From an uncultured Oscillospiraceae bacterium (GTDB lineage: Bacteria; Bacillota; Clostridia; Oscillospirales; Oscillospiraceae): a DNA stretch of 64,000 bases. The notes beneath the pieces were generated by a model, which ran no database searches, was not told where the DNA came from, and worked only from the letters and a program-made list of their open reading frames with translations. The DNA is taken from NCBI GenBank assembly GCA_947585425.1, contig CANPWZ010000002.1, positions 1-64,000 of the forward strand. The letters run 5' to 3'. The translations under genes and the position numbers were made by a program. Positions 50,319 through 59,681 of this stretch are shown here, piece by piece (the stretch's first letter is position 1; each line of letters begins with the position of its first letter).

Positions 50319-51155
50319 ATGAAGCATATCTACCTGAATCTGAAGCGGTTTGACACCCCCGTGGAGTACGGCGGGGTGAACCGCCTGGCCCCGGTGAGGG
50401 ACTGGGGGGCCGCCGTGGTGAACGGCACCCAGGAGGCCCTGCGGAAGTACGACCCGGCGAAGGTGGAGTTCGTCCAGTATCTGCCGGAGGCCCATCTGCT
50501 GGGGGCCGTGGCCGCTCTGAGTGAAAACAGTCCCGTCCAGATCGGCAGCCAGGGGGTGTACCGCATGGACACCGCCGTGGGGGGCAACTTCGGGGCCTTC
50601 ACCACCAACCGCACCGCCAACATCGTCAGGGCCATGGGCTGCACCTCCACCCTCATCGGCCACTGCGAGGAGCGCAACGACAAAAAGGGCGTCCTGGCCG
50701 AGGCGGGGGTCACAGACACGGGCGCCGTCGACCGCCTGCTGAACCAGGAGATCCTCCGGGCCCAGGAGGCCGGCCTCACCGTCCTCTACTGCATCGGCGA
50801 GACGGCTGAGGAGCAGGAGCGCTGGCAGGAGGTCCTGGGCGGGCAGCTTGACGTGGGCCTTCAGGGAGCGGATAAGAGCAGGATCGTCATCGGCTACGAG
50901 CCGGTGTGGTCCATCGGCCCGGGCAAGACCCCGGCGGGGAAGGAGTACATCACCAAGATCGCCCGGTTCGTGAAGGAGCGCACCGGCGGCATGGACGTGG
51001 TGTACGGCGGCGGCCTCAAGGCGGACAACGCCGCCATGCTGGCCTCCATCGACGAGATCGACGGCGGGCTCATCGCCCTCACCCGGTTCACCGGGGAGAT
51101 CGGCTTCTACCCCGAGGAGTATCTGGAGATCATCCGCCTGTATCTGGGCGAATAA
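50319..51155 (+). CDS. Divergent triosephosphate isomerase
   Basis: 278 residues of the TIM family with altered signatures. The catalytic lysine is in YLNLKRFD (usually GNWKMN). The histidine region reads IGHCEERN instead of IGHSERR. The glutamate is in IGYEPVWSIGPGKTP. All three catalytic residues are present, so it is probably active, but the substrate pocket may differ. It interconverts DHAP and an aldose phosphate. It follows the PFK gene by 7 nt. Divergence suits a side-pathway paralogue; the housekeeping TIM gene is probably elsewhere. Confidence 0.85.
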   Translation: MKHIYLNLKRFDTPVEYGGVNRLAPVRDWGAAVVNGTQEALRKYDPAKVEFVQYLPEAHLLGAVAALSENSPVQIGSQGVYRMDTAVGGNFGAFTTNRTANIVRAMGCTSTLIGHCEERNDKKGVLAEAGVTDTGAVDRLLNQEILRAQEAGLTVLYCIGETAEEQERWQEVLGGQLDVGLQGADKSRIVIGYEPVWSIGPGKTPAGKEYITKIARFVKERTGGMDVVYGGGLKADNAAMLASIDEIDGGLIALTRFTGEIGFYPEEYLEIIRLYLGE

Positions 51156-51166
51156 GGAGGGCGGCC

Positions 51167-52663
51167 ATGAAGCATCTGGAATTCGAGTACGGCCACGGCA
51201 TGATGGGGGCCGACCTGCCCGACAGCACCGACGTGTTCATCCCCGGGGAGACGGTGCCCGATCCCCCCTGCCTGCCCCAGGACTGGGACAGCCTGTACAG
51301 CGCCACCCTGGAGTCCATCCGCCATCCCATCGGGATGCCCGCCCTCCGGGAGCTGGCCGCGCCCGGCATGAAGGTGGCGTTCGTTATCCCGGACATCGTC
51401 AAGGGGGGCTGCCAGCCCACCAGCCACCGAAAGGTGGCCATCCGGGCCTGCCTGGACGAGCTGTACGCCGCCGGGGTGAAGAAAGAGGACGTCCTGCTGC
51501 TGTTCTCCAACGGCCTCCATCCCAGGGCCACGGTGCCCGAGATGAAGGCCATCCTGGGGGAGGAGCTGTTCGGCGAGTTCTATCCCTCCGGCCAGATCAC
51601 CAGCCACGACAGCGAGGACTACGACCACCTGGTGGATTTGGGCTTTACCGCCGGCGGCGACCACGTCATCATGAACCGCTACGTGTTCGAGGCCGACCTG
51701 CCCATCCTCATCGGCCACACCCAGGGCAACCCCTACGGGGGCTACTCCGGCGGGTATAAACACTGCGCCACCGGCATCACCCACTGGCGCTCCATCTCCG
51801 CCCACCATGTCCCCAAGGTGATGCACCGCTCCGACTTCGTCCCCGTGTCCACCTCCAGCCTCATGCGGGCGAAGTTCGATGAGCAGGGGATGCTCATGGA
51901 GGAGAAGATGGGCCATAAGTTCTTCTGCTGCGACGCGGTGCTGGACACCAAGTCCCGCCAGATCGAGATCAACTCCGGCTGGGCCAGGGAGATGCAGCCC
52001 GTCGCCTGGAGGACCGCCGACAGGCGGACGTATGTCCACTGGGCGGAGAAGAAGTACGATGTGGTGGTGTTCGGCATGCCCACCAGCTTCCACTACGGGG
52101 ACGGCATGGGCACCAACCCCATCCAGATGATGCAGGCCCTGTCCGCCCAGGTCATCCGGCACAAGCGGGTGCTGGCCGACAAGTGCGTGTTCATCGTCTC
52201 CTCCATCTGCGACGGGTACTTCCACGACCAGCGCTGGCCCTACCTCCGGGAGCTGTACGAGATGTTCCAGCACGACTACATGAACATCCTTCCCGACATG
52301 GACCGCTACGGCGAGTACTTCGCCACCCGGAAGGAGTATACCGACAAATACCGCTTCGCAAACGCCTTCCACCCCTTCCACGGCTTCTCCATGATGAGCT
52401 GCGGCCACCTGGCCGAGGAGCACACCAGCGCCATCTACATCGTGGGGGCCCGGGAGCCGGGCATCGCCCGGAGCATGGGGCTCAAGACCCGCGCTACCTT
52501 CGAGGAGGCCCTGGAGGACGCGAAAAAGAAGTATGTGGGGCCGGAGCCCAACATCCTGGCCCTGCCCAGGACCTTTACCACCGCGGCGGTCCATCTGTGC
52601 ATGAAGGACCCCGCCCAGAACAGCCACACCCGGGACGGCCACGGCCACCCCTGCTGCGGCTGA
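51167..52663 (+). CDS. LarA-like (nickel-pincer racemase superfamily) protein
   Basis: 498 residues from MKHLEFEYGHGMMGADLPDS, with AAGGAGG upstream; earlier in-frame codons only shadow the TIM gene. The N-terminal half (MKVAFVIPDIVKGGCQPTSH, then VLLLFSNGLHPRATVPEM) and YGGYSGGYKHCATG fit the lactate racemase LarA/DUF2088 superfamily, which uses a nickel-pincer nucleotide to epimerise 2-hydroxy acids. The C-terminus carries an extra HTRDGHGHPCCG tail, possibly metal-binding. No larB/C/E cofactor genes are in the window. The operon suggests a 2-hydroxy acid made from, or feeding, the aldolase branch. Confidence 0.75.
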   Translation: MKHLEFEYGHGMMGADLPDSTDVFIPGETVPDPPCLPQDWDSLYSATLESIRHPIGMPALRELAAPGMKVAFVIPDIVKGGCQPTSHRKVAIRACLDELYAAGVKKEDVLLLFSNGLHPRATVPEMKAILGEELFGEFYPSGQITSHDSEDYDHLVDLGFTAGGDHVIMNRYVFEADLPILIGHTQGNPYGGYSGGYKHCATGITHWRSISAHHVPKVMHRSDFVPVSTSSLMRAKFDEQGMLMEEKMGHKFFCCDAVLDTKSRQIEINSGWAREMQPVAWRTADRRTYVHWAEKKYDVVVFGMPTSFHYGDGMGTNPIQMMQALSAQVIRHKRVLADKCVFIVSSICDGYFHDQRWPYLRELYEMFQHDYMNILPDMDRYGEYFATRKEYTDKYRFANAFHPFHGFSMMSCGHLAEEHTSAIYIVGAREPGIARSMGLKTRATFEEALEDAKKKYVGPEPNILALPRTFTTAAVHLCMKDPAQNSHTRDGHGHPCCG

Positions 52664-52740
52664 GCGCTGTTCGGTGACAACAAGGCGGCGGCGTCCTTGT
52701 CCCAACAAACGCCGCAAGAAACGGAAAAGGAAGGTGTCAT

Positions 52741-53589
52741 ATGGAAACGAAAAATGAGATCACCCAGGAAAAGCCGACGGAGCAGGCCAAGCCTACCCCT
52801 CCGGCGCCGAAGAAAAAGAAGTTCGTCATCAGCAACAGGGTCTGGCTTCTGATCTCGTTCCTGGTGGCTATGCTGGTGTGGTTCCTGCTGTCCCAGGGAG
52901 AGAAAACCGGCCGCAGCTTCCCCTTTATCGACGAGACCTTTATCAAATCCTTCCCCCTGATGGCCTTTGAGCGCAAGGTCCTGTGGAAAGACCTGGCGAG
53001 CAGTATGATCTGCGCGGTCTGCGGGTTCTGCCTGGGCTTCGTCACCGCGGTGCCCGTGGCCTTCCTCATGGCCTGGTATCTGCCGGTGCGCAAGATCATC
53101 GAGCCCTGGATCAACTTCATCCGAAACATCCCCGCCCTGGCCTATGCCCCGCTGATCGTCATCATGGTGGGCGTGGGCAAGACCCCCGCCATCATCCTGA
53201 TCTGGATCTGCACCTTCATGACCATGTGCATCACCATCTACGGCGGCATCCGCAACATCGACAACACCCTGGTCAAGGCGGCGCGGGTGCTGGGCGCCAA
53301 CGACATGGACATCTTCTTCCGCATCACCCTGCCCGCCACCGTGCCCTTTATCATCACCGCCGTGCGGCTGGGCCTGGGCGCGGGGCTCACCACCCTGCTG
53401 GCCGCCGAGTCCACCGGCGCGCAGGCCGGCCTGGGCATGCGGATCATGGCCCTGAAGGGCAACTTTGAATCCGCCCCCATGCTGATGTACATCATCATCA
53501 TCGGCATCATCGGCACGCTGCTGAATATCCTGGTAGATTTTATTGAAAGGAGACTGACATCGTGGCAGGAGAAGAGAGAAGGGCAGTAA
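52741..53589 (+). CDS. ABC transporter permease, NitT/TauT (SsuC-like) type
   Basis: 282 residues with a lysine/proline-rich cytoplasmic start and six predicted helices. The typical EAA-like loop is KAARVLGANDMDIFFRITLP, and RNIPALAYAPLIVIMVGVGK is characteristic of nitrate/sulfonate/taurine-type permeases. It forms the channel with the ATPase and binding protein encoded next. Substrates of this class include organosulfonates, nitrate and thiamin precursors; none can be chosen by motif. It overlaps the ATPase gene by 28 nt. Confidence 0.9.
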   Translation: METKNEITQEKPTEQAKPTPPAPKKKKFVISNRVWLLISFLVAMLVWFLLSQGEKTGRSFPFIDETFIKSFPLMAFERKVLWKDLASSMICAVCGFCLGFVTAVPVAFLMAWYLPVRKIIEPWINFIRNIPALAYAPLIVIMVGVGKTPAIILIWICTFMTMCITIYGGIRNIDNTLVKAARVLGANDMDIFFRITLPATVPFIITAVRLGLGAGLTTLLAAESTGAQAGLGMRIMALKGNFESAPMLMYIIIIGIIGTLLNILVDFIERRLTSWQEKREGQ

Positions 53590-54356
53590 AGCTCCGCATC
53601 GAGAACGTTAAGAAGGAATACGTCGGAGAGCGCGGCACCACCATCGCGCTGAACGGCGTGAACCTTGACATCATGGAGAACGAGTTTGTCTGCGTGGTGG
53701 GCCCCTCCGGCTGCGGAAAGTCCACCCTGCTGAACATCATCGCCGGCCTGCACGAGGCCACCAGCGGCACCTGCTACCTGGACGGCAAGCCCATCCAGGG
53801 CACCGGCGTGGAGCGGGGCGTGGTGTTCCAGCAGTACGCCCTGTTCCCCTGGCAGACCGTTATCCAGAACGTCATGTTCGGCCCCATGATGAAGCGCCTT
53901 CCCAAGGCCGAGTGCCAGGAGATCGCCCGCAAGTACATCAAGATGGTGGGCCTGGAGGAGTTTGAAAACTCCTTCCCCAAGGAGCTGTCCGGCGGCATGA
54001 AGCAGCGGGTGGCCATCGCCCGGGCCTACGCCAACAACCCCGAGGTGCTGCTGATGGACGAACCCTTCGGCGCCCTGGACGCCCAGACCCGGGCCCAGCT
54101 CCAGACCGAGCTTTTGAAGACCTGGGAGGAGGAGAAGAAGACCTGCTTTTTCATCACCCACGACGTGGACGAGGCCATCCTGCTGGCCCAGCGGGTGGTC
54201 ATCATGTCCGCCCGGCCCGGCCGCATCAAGCGGATCGTGGATATCGACATCCCCTATCCCCGGGACCAGGCCACCAAGAACGACCCCGAGTTCATGCGCC
54301 TGAAGGCCGAGATCTGGAACGAGGTCTATCAGGAGTACCTGGAAGTCCGCAAGTGA
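53562..54356 (+). CDS. ABC transporter ATPase, NitT/TauT (SsuB-like) type
   Basis: 264 residues from a GTG codon with GAAAGGAG upstream. Walker A GPSGCGKST, Q-loop FQQYALFPW, signature LSGGMKQRVAIARA, Walker B VLLMDEPFGALD and switch histidine in ITHDVDEA are all present. It energises the transporter whose permease gene overlaps its start. Confidence 0.93.
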   Translation: MAGEERRAVKLRIENVKKEYVGERGTTIALNGVNLDIMENEFVCVVGPSGCGKSTLLNIIAGLHEATSGTCYLDGKPIQGTGVERGVVFQQYALFPWQTVIQNVMFGPMMKRLPKAECQEIARKYIKMVGLEEFENSFPKELSGGMKQRVAIARAYANNPEVLLMDEPFGALDAQTRAQLQTELLKTWEEEKKTCFFITHDVDEAILLAQRVVIMSARPGRIKRIVDIDIPYPRDQATKNDPEFMRLKAEIWNEVYQEYLEVRK

Positions 54357-54428
54357 GCATCCACCCCATATGTGCCTGACCGCGTTCGCGGTAAAAATAA
54401 CAGGTAAAATTGATTAGGAGGAAATGAA

Positions 54429-55421
54429 ATGAAGAAACTCATCGCGCTGCTGCTGGCCCTGGTCATGGTATTTGCCCTGTGCGCCTGCGGCCCCAAGGCC
54501 AATAGCGAGGCCATCACCCTGCGGATCGGCTACATGCCCAACTACGCCTCTCTGTGGGCGGTCATGACCGGCATCAAGAAGGGCTTCTTTGAGGAAGAGG
54601 GCATCACCATCGAGCTCACCGAGTTCGCCGACGGCGCCGCCGAGATTGCCGCCATGGAGGGCGGCTCCATCGACCTGGCCTACATCGGCAAGGGCGCTCA
54701 CCGCCTGTGTATCCTGGGCAACGCCATCATCTTCGCCCCCAGCTCCGTCCACACCGAGGATAAGCTGGTGTGCGCCAAGGACTCCGGCATCCAGACCGTT
54801 GACGACCTGAAGGGCAAGAAGATCGGCTACACCGCCGGCTCCTCCTCCGAGACCACCATGGACGGCGCCCTGGCCGCCGCCGGCCTGACCCGGGACGACG
54901 TGCAGACCTTCAACCTGGACGCCTCCAACATCGTGCCCGCCATGGTCTCCGGCGACATCGACGTGGCCGTCACCTGGAACCCCTACTCCTCCATGTGCCT
55001 GGAGCAGACCGAGGGCTCCTATGAGATCACCTTCTCCGACGGCTCCACCAACATGTCCAGCTGGATCTGCCTGCCCAAGTACGCCGAAGAGAACCACGAC
55101 ACCCTGGTCCGCTTCAGCCGCGCTCTGTACAAGGCCATGGACTACGGCTCCAACCCCGACCACGCCGACGAGGTGGCCGGCTGGTGCGCCGAGCAGACCG
55201 CGACCGATAAGAACATCCAGCTGGTCCAGTGGGGCGACGCGCACTGGTTCAACATCGCCGACATGAAGGCCGCCATGGGCGACGGCACCATGAAGGGCTA
55301 CTATGAGGGCGTCCAGAGCGACATGGTCAAGGGCGGCAACATCACCGAGGAAGAGGCCCACGACACTGCCGAGTGGGTGTTGTACGACGTGATGCAGGAG
55401 GCCCTGGATCAGGTGGGTTGA
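54429..55421 (+). CDS. ABC transporter solute-binding lipoprotein, NitT/TauT type
   Basis: 330 residues with lipobox LCAC (MKKLIALLLALVMVFALCAC). LRIGYMPNYASLWAVMTGIK, KKGFFEEEGITIELTEF and GGSIDLAYIGKGAH are the pattern of NMT1/SsuA/TauA-like binding proteins. It captures a small organic anion or cofactor precursor for the permease and ATPase above. It is 72 bp after the ATPase gene, with a GGAGGAAATGA start region and a terminator at 55461. Confidence 0.9.
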   Translation: MKKLIALLLALVMVFALCACGPKANSEAITLRIGYMPNYASLWAVMTGIKKGFFEEEGITIELTEFADGAAEIAAMEGGSIDLAYIGKGAHRLCILGNAIIFAPSSVHTEDKLVCAKDSGIQTVDDLKGKKIGYTAGSSSETTMDGALAAAGLTRDDVQTFNLDASNIVPAMVSGDIDVAVTWNPYSSMCLEQTEGSYEITFSDGSTNMSSWICLPKYAEENHDTLVRFSRALYKAMDYGSNPDHADEVAGWCAEQTATDKNIQLVQWGDAHWFNIADMKAAMGDGTMKGYYEGVQSDMVKGGNITEEEAHDTAEWVLYDVMQEALDQVG

Positions 55422-55460
55422 GCCCCGTCTGTTCCAAAACTGAAACCATAGCATAGAGAA

Positions 55461-55502
55461 AGGGCTCTGTGGATACGGGAACTGTTCCACAGGGCCCTTT
55501 TT
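55461..55502 (+). terminator. Terminator after the NitT/TauT-type operon
   Basis: AGGGCTCTGTGGA pairs with TCCACAGGGCCCT with one mismatch, followed by TTTTT. Confidence 0.8.
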
Positions 55503-55521
55503 CGCCCGAAGGAGGGCGGAT

Positions 55522-57390
55522 ATGGAGATTTTGACGATCTATCCCCCAGGCGGCCCGGAGGCGCTGGCCTTCGCCGCCGCCGAGCTGAAGGATTATCTGG
55601 GCCGGATGCTGGCGGGGGAGGAAGGCCGCTGGACGGTGGAGCTGGTCCTGGAGCCCTCCCCCCCGGAGGAGAACGATCGGTTCTCCCTGTCGGTCACGCC
55701 GGAGGGAGGGAGGCTCGCCGCCAACCGGGGGCGGGCGGCCCTGCTGGGCGCCTATCACCTGCTTCGGCGGCTGGGGTGCCGCTTCCTGGCCCCCGGCCGG
55801 GGCAATGAGATCGTCCCCGCCGTCTCCCGCGCCGGACTAAAGCTGGAGGAGACCGTGACGGCCTCCTTCCGGCACCGGGGGGTGTGCATCGAGGGGGCCG
55901 ATTCCCGGGAGAATGTGCTGGACTTCATCGACTGGCTGCCCAAGGCGGGCTTCAACAGCTTCTTCTTCCAGTTCAAGATCCCCTATACCTTTTACGCCCG
56001 CTGGTACCATCACGAGGGGAACCCTCTGCTGCCGCCGGAGCCCTTTTCGGTGGCGGACGCCGCCGCCCTGTGCGAGGAGGCGGAGAGGGAGCTGCGCCGC
56101 CGGGGGCTGCTGCTCCACAAGGTGGGGCACGGCTGGACGGGGGAGGCGCTGGGCTGCGAGACGGTGGCCTGGAAGCCCGGCGGAAAGCCCCTGCCCCGGG
56201 CGCTGGCCCAAAGGGCCGCCCTGGTGAACGGCAGGCGGGAGCTGTTTATGGGCATCCCCGCCGACACCAATCTCTGCTATCACAACGGGGAGGCGGTGGA
56301 GGCCTTTACCGGCCTGGTGGCAGATTACGCCGCCGCCCACCCGGACGTGGACTACCTGCATATCTGGCTGGCGGACGAATACAATAACGTCTGCGAGTGT
56401 GAGGAGTGCCGAAAGACCACCCTGTCCGACCAGTATGTAGAGCTGCTGGACGGGATCGACCGCCGCCTGACGGAGCGCGGCCTGGATACGAAGCTGGTGT
56501 TCCTGCTCTATCAGGAGCTGCTGTGGCCGCCCGTCCGGGCGCGGCTGAAAAACCCGGATCGGTTCGTGCTGATGTTCGCCCCCATCAGCCGCACCTTCGA
56601 GCGCTCTTACGACCTGGGGGCGGCGGAGGCGGCCATCCCGCCCTATGAGCGCAACCGCATCACCCTGCCCGTCGATCTGGCGGAGAACCTGGCCTTCCTG
56701 CGGGGCTGGCAGGGGCAGTTCCGGGGGGACAGCTTTGTCTACGACTACCCCCTGGGGCGGGCCCACTACGGCGACTTCGGCTATGTGGGGCTGTCCCGGG
56801 TCATCGCCGGGGATATAAAGCGCCTGCGGCAGATGGGCCTCAACGGGTATATGAGCTGTCAGGAGCTGCGGGCGGCCATGCCCAACGCCCTGCCCAACTA
56901 CGTGATGGGGCGGATGCTCATGGACGAGACCGCCGATGTGGAGGAGATCATGACCGAGTATTTCTCCGCCGCTTACGGCCCCGGCTGGGAGGGGGCGAGG
57001 GACTGCCTGTCGCGGCTGTCTGAGCTGAGCGGCCCCGACTATCTCAACGGGAAGGGGCCCCGGCGGGATCCGGCCATGGCCCAGCGGTTTGAGCGGTTGG
57101 AGGCGCTGTGCGTCCGCTTCCACGGGGAGCTGGAGAGAAGGGCCCCCGCGGAGGACGCCGTCCGGGAGGGCTTTTGGGCGCGCCTGGAGCGCCACCTGGA
57201 GGCGTCGGCCCTGCTTGCCCGCGCTATGGCCGCCCTGGCGCGCGGGGAGGAGGACCGCGCCAGAGGGCTGTGGGAGGACCTGCGGGACCTGGTCTGCCAA
57301 AGGGAGGCGGCCCTCCAGCCCTGGCTGGATGTGTACCGGCTGCTGGAGGTCACGGAGAAATACACCGGCCTGGGGCCGCTGAAACAGTGA
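55522..57390 (+). CDS. DUF4838-containing glycan-associated protein (GH-like)
   Basis: 622 residues without a signal peptide. Residues 1-120 look like the small alpha/beta domain that precedes GH20/GH67 barrels (ALLGAYHLLRRLGCRFLAPG). The centre (GFNSFFFQFKIPYTFYARWY to IWLADEYNNVCECEECRKTT) fits DUF4838, a barrel-like family found with glycan-degrading genes. The cysteine cluster CECEEC could bind a metal. The C-terminus is helical. It precedes convergent nagBA, so a role in amino-sugar or uronate glycan breakdown is plausible but unproven. The start has AAGGAGGGC upstream. Confidence 0.75.
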   Translation: MEILTIYPPGGPEALAFAAAELKDYLGRMLAGEEGRWTVELVLEPSPPEENDRFSLSVTPEGGRLAANRGRAALLGAYHLLRRLGCRFLAPGRGNEIVPAVSRAGLKLEETVTASFRHRGVCIEGADSRENVLDFIDWLPKAGFNSFFFQFKIPYTFYARWYHHEGNPLLPPEPFSVADAAALCEEAERELRRRGLLLHKVGHGWTGEALGCETVAWKPGGKPLPRALAQRAALVNGRRELFMGIPADTNLCYHNGEAVEAFTGLVADYAAAHPDVDYLHIWLADEYNNVCECEECRKTTLSDQYVELLDGIDRRLTERGLDTKLVFLLYQELLWPPVRARLKNPDRFVLMFAPISRTFERSYDLGAAEAAIPPYERNRITLPVDLAENLAFLRGWQGQFRGDSFVYDYPLGRAHYGDFGYVGLSRVIAGDIKRLRQMGLNGYMSCQELRAAMPNALPNYVMGRMLMDETADVEEIMTEYFSAAYGPGWEGARDCLSRLSELSGPDYLNGKGPRRDPAMAQRFERLEALCVRFHGELERRAPAEDAVREGFWARLERHLEASALLARAMAALARGEEDRARGLWEDLRDLVCQREAALQPWLDVYRLLEVTEKYTGLGPLKQ

Positions 57391-57403
57391 TACCCAGGTA
57401 ATA

Positions 57404-57435
57404 AAGAGGGACGAGGCTTCGGCCTCGTCCCTCTT
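57404..57435. terminator. Bidirectional terminator between the DUF4838 gene and nagA
   Basis: AAGAGGGACGAGGC and GCCTCGTCCCTCTT pair with a TTCG-type loop. It can serve both convergent genes. Confidence 0.85.
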
Positions 57436-57448
57436 AATGTTGCCGTGT

Positions 57449-58591
57449 TCAGTTAGGCCAGACCCGCCGTCCGGCCACATAGGTGGCCTCCACGTCCAGT
57501 CCGGCGTTCAGGACGGCAAAGTCGGCGTCCATGCCGGGGGCGATGGCCCCTTTGCCCTCCAGCCCGACCAGCTTTGCCGGGTTGGCGGTGAGCAGGGGCA
57601 GGACCCTTTCCACCCCTTCTCCAGTGAACTTCACCAGGTTTTTCAGGGCCTGCCCGGTGGTCAGGGTGGAGCCGGCCCGCACCCCGGTGTCGGCCAGCAC
57701 CGCGTCCCCGTCCCGGACCACCACGTCGTTGACCCCCAGCTTGTAGCGCCCGTCGGGCAGGCCGGCGGCCTGGATGGAGTCGGTGACCGCCGCCACCTTG
57801 TCCCAGCCCTTGCAGGCCAGGAGCATCCGCACCGCGCCGGGGTGGAGGTGCCGCCCGTCGCAGATGGCCTCGCACCACACGGGGCGCTCCAGCACGGCCC
57901 CCATGATGGCCGGGCGGTGCTGGTGGAACAGGGCCATGGCGTTGAAGGTGTGGGTGCAGGAGCGGGCTCCGGCGTCAATGGCGCAGACGGCGGTCTCATA
58001 GTCCGCCCCGGAGTGGCCGATGGCCACCGCCACCTCGCCGGCGACCTCCCCGATCATATCCAGCGCGCCCTCCACCTCCGGGGCGACGGTGATGTAGCGG
58101 ATGGCGCCGCCGGCGGCCCGCTGGTAGCGGCGGAACAGGGCGGCGTCCCCGGCGCGCAGCAGGCGCTCCGGCATGGCCCCTTTGTAGTCCGGGGAGAGGA
58201 AGGGACCCTCCAGATGGATGCCCAGCAGTTTGGCCCCCGCCGCGGGGTTCTCCATGGCAGCCCGGGCCTGGGAGATGGACCACAGGGTGTGCTCCTCCGT
58301 GTCGGTGAGGATGCTGCACAGCCAGCCGGTGGTGCCCTGGGCGGCGAAGAACCGGGAAATGGCCGCGAACCCCTCCCGATCGGCGGCGTTCACATCCACC
58401 CCGCCGCCCCCGTGGGTGTGGATGTCCAGAAAGCCCGGGACGAGCATCCTGCCCCCCAGGTCGATGGCGGGGCAGCCCTCCGGGGCGGGGCCGCCCAGGG
58501 CGGCCGTCCTCCCGTCCCGGACCAGGACGGAGACGGTTTGCAGCCTGCCGTCCACATAGACAGGGCCGCCGTGGAAATACAGCTGATCCAT
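57449..58591 (-). CDS. nagA: N-acetylglucosamine-6-phosphate deacetylase
   Basis: 380 residues, normal NagA length. Metal-site motifs GFLDIHTHGGGGVDV, IHLEGPFLSPDYKGA, IGHSGADY, THTFNAM and catalytic aspartate in VTDSIQAAG are all present. It removes acetate from GlcNAc-6-phosphate to give glucosamine-6-phosphate, which NagB converts to fructose-6-phosphate and ammonia. It is the second gene of nagBA, 10 nt after nagB. Confidence 0.95.
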   Translation of the reverse strand: MDQLYFHGGPVYVDGRLQTVSVLVRDGRTAALGGPAPEGCPAIDLGGRMLVPGFLDIHTHGGGGVDVNAADREGFAAISRFFAAQGTTGWLCSILTDTEEHTLWSISQARAAMENPAAGAKLLGIHLEGPFLSPDYKGAMPERLLRAGDAALFRRYQRAAGGAIRYITVAPEVEGALDMIGEVAGEVAVAIGHSGADYETAVCAIDAGARSCTHTFNAMALFHQHRPAIMGAVLERPVWCEAICDGRHLHPGAVRMLLACKGWDKVAAVTDSIQAAGLPDGRYKLGVNDVVVRDGDAVLADTGVRAGSTLTTGQALKNLVKFTGEGVERVLPLLTANPAKLVGLEGKGAIAPGMDADFAVLNAGLDVEATYVAGRRVWPN

Positions 58592-58601
58592 GGTCCGGCG
58601 C

Positions 58602-59417
58602 TCAGAACGGCTGCCCGGAGGCGACGGCGTTGGCGTAGATGACCGCGTCCGGGTGGTCCTGCAGCAGGGAGGCGGGGAAGTGGGCGGTCACAGGACCGTA
58701 GGCCGCCTGGCGGATCACCGCCCGGTGCCACTCCCGGAACACCCCCAGGCGCACCTTTCGGGCCGAGAGGATCTGTTTGATGCCGATGGTGACGGCCAGC
58801 CTGGGCATGGCGTCGATGGCCCCGCCCCGGTCGCCGATGGCGTTGGCGGTGCGGGTCTCCGGCGTCAGCTCCACCACGCGGGTGCTTAAAGAGGCGAACT
58901 GCTCCGCGCTCAGGTCCTCCCGGGCCTCGTTAAAGGCCAGATGGCCGTTGATGCCGATGCCGCCGAATGTGGCGTCCACGCCGCCCAGCTCTTCGATGAG
59001 CCGGTCCACCCCGCCGGGGTCCCGGGGGTCGGGGAACAGACGCTGCTCCTGGGGCATGAGCAGTTCCGGGGCGATCTTCCCGTAGACGTTCCTGGCCATA
59101 AAGCCCCGGAAGGACAGCGGGCTGCCGTCGTCGATATAACCGCTGTCGTCGTTCAAATACTCGTCCATGTTGAAGAACCAGCAGTTTTTCAGGCTGACCC
59201 GCTCCCGGTTGACCAGCCGCACGAAAATGGGGTACTGCCCCACCGGCCCCACGGGGCAGATGAACACGGTGGGCTTTCCGGCGGCGTTGTTGGCCTGGAT
59301 GGCGTTCAGCATCTCCAGGGCAAGCTCGTAAAACACCTCGCCGGAGTCGTTCAGCTTGACGATGGGGATCCTGGCGTCCCGGCCCAGGTCTCGGGCGGAG
59401 AGGTTATAGTAATCCAT
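58602..59417 (-). CDS. nagB: Glucosamine-6-phosphate deaminase
   Basis: 271 residues from MDYYNLSARDLGRDARIPIV, preceded by AAGGAAGGAG. NagB motifs: NMDEYL, the catalytic segment GGIGINGHLAFNEAREDLS, and TIGIKQILSARKV near the C-terminus. It turns glucosamine-6-phosphate into fructose-6-phosphate plus ammonia. It forms an operon with nagA behind the promoter at 59488-59516. Confidence 0.93.
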   Translation of the reverse strand: MDYYNLSARDLGRDARIPIVKLNDSGEVFYELALEMLNAIQANNAAGKPTVFICPVGPVGQYPIFVRLVNRERVSLKNCWFFNMDEYLNDDSGYIDDGSPLSFRGFMARNVYGKIAPELLMPQEQRLFPDPRDPGGVDRLIEELGGVDATFGGIGINGHLAFNEAREDLSAEQFASLSTRVVELTPETRTANAIGDRGGAIDAMPRLAVTIGIKQILSARKVRLGVFREWHRAVIRQAAYGPVTAHFPASLLQDHPDAVIYANAVASGQPF

Positions 59418-59487
59418 ATCTGCGTCTGCTCCTTCCTTATTTGACAGGTGAACGGTTCCTTGAAACCAGGCGGCTGGATTCCCTGAT

Positions 59488-59516
59488 ATTATATCAAAAT
59501 CGGTGCAAAAACGCAA
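59488..59516 (-). promoter_or_regulatory. Promoter of nagBA
   Basis: On the minus strand TTGCGT (59516-59511), spacer 17 bp, TATAAT (59493-59488). The -35 resembles those of both LytTR promoters. Confidence 0.7.
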
Positions 59517-59610
59517 GGAGCTTTGGCTTTTTCCACTCTGTCGATCTGGGAGCGCAATTGGTCCTGGACAGAGAGGCGGCGGGGAAGAAAAGACATTTTC
59601 GGCGCCGGTC

Positions 59611-59638
59611 TTGCGCTTTTTTGGATTTGCGGTATAAT
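59611..59638 (+). promoter_or_regulatory. Promoter of the second LytTR/GHKL operon
   Basis: TTGCGC at 59611-59616 and TATAAT at 59633-59638, spacer 16 bp, with GCGGTATAATAT around the -10. It closely resembles the promoter at 24366-24394. Confidence 0.7.
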
Positions 59639-59681
59639 ATACATACCTTTGCGCATTTTTGCCCAATGGGGGGGAGCAAAC

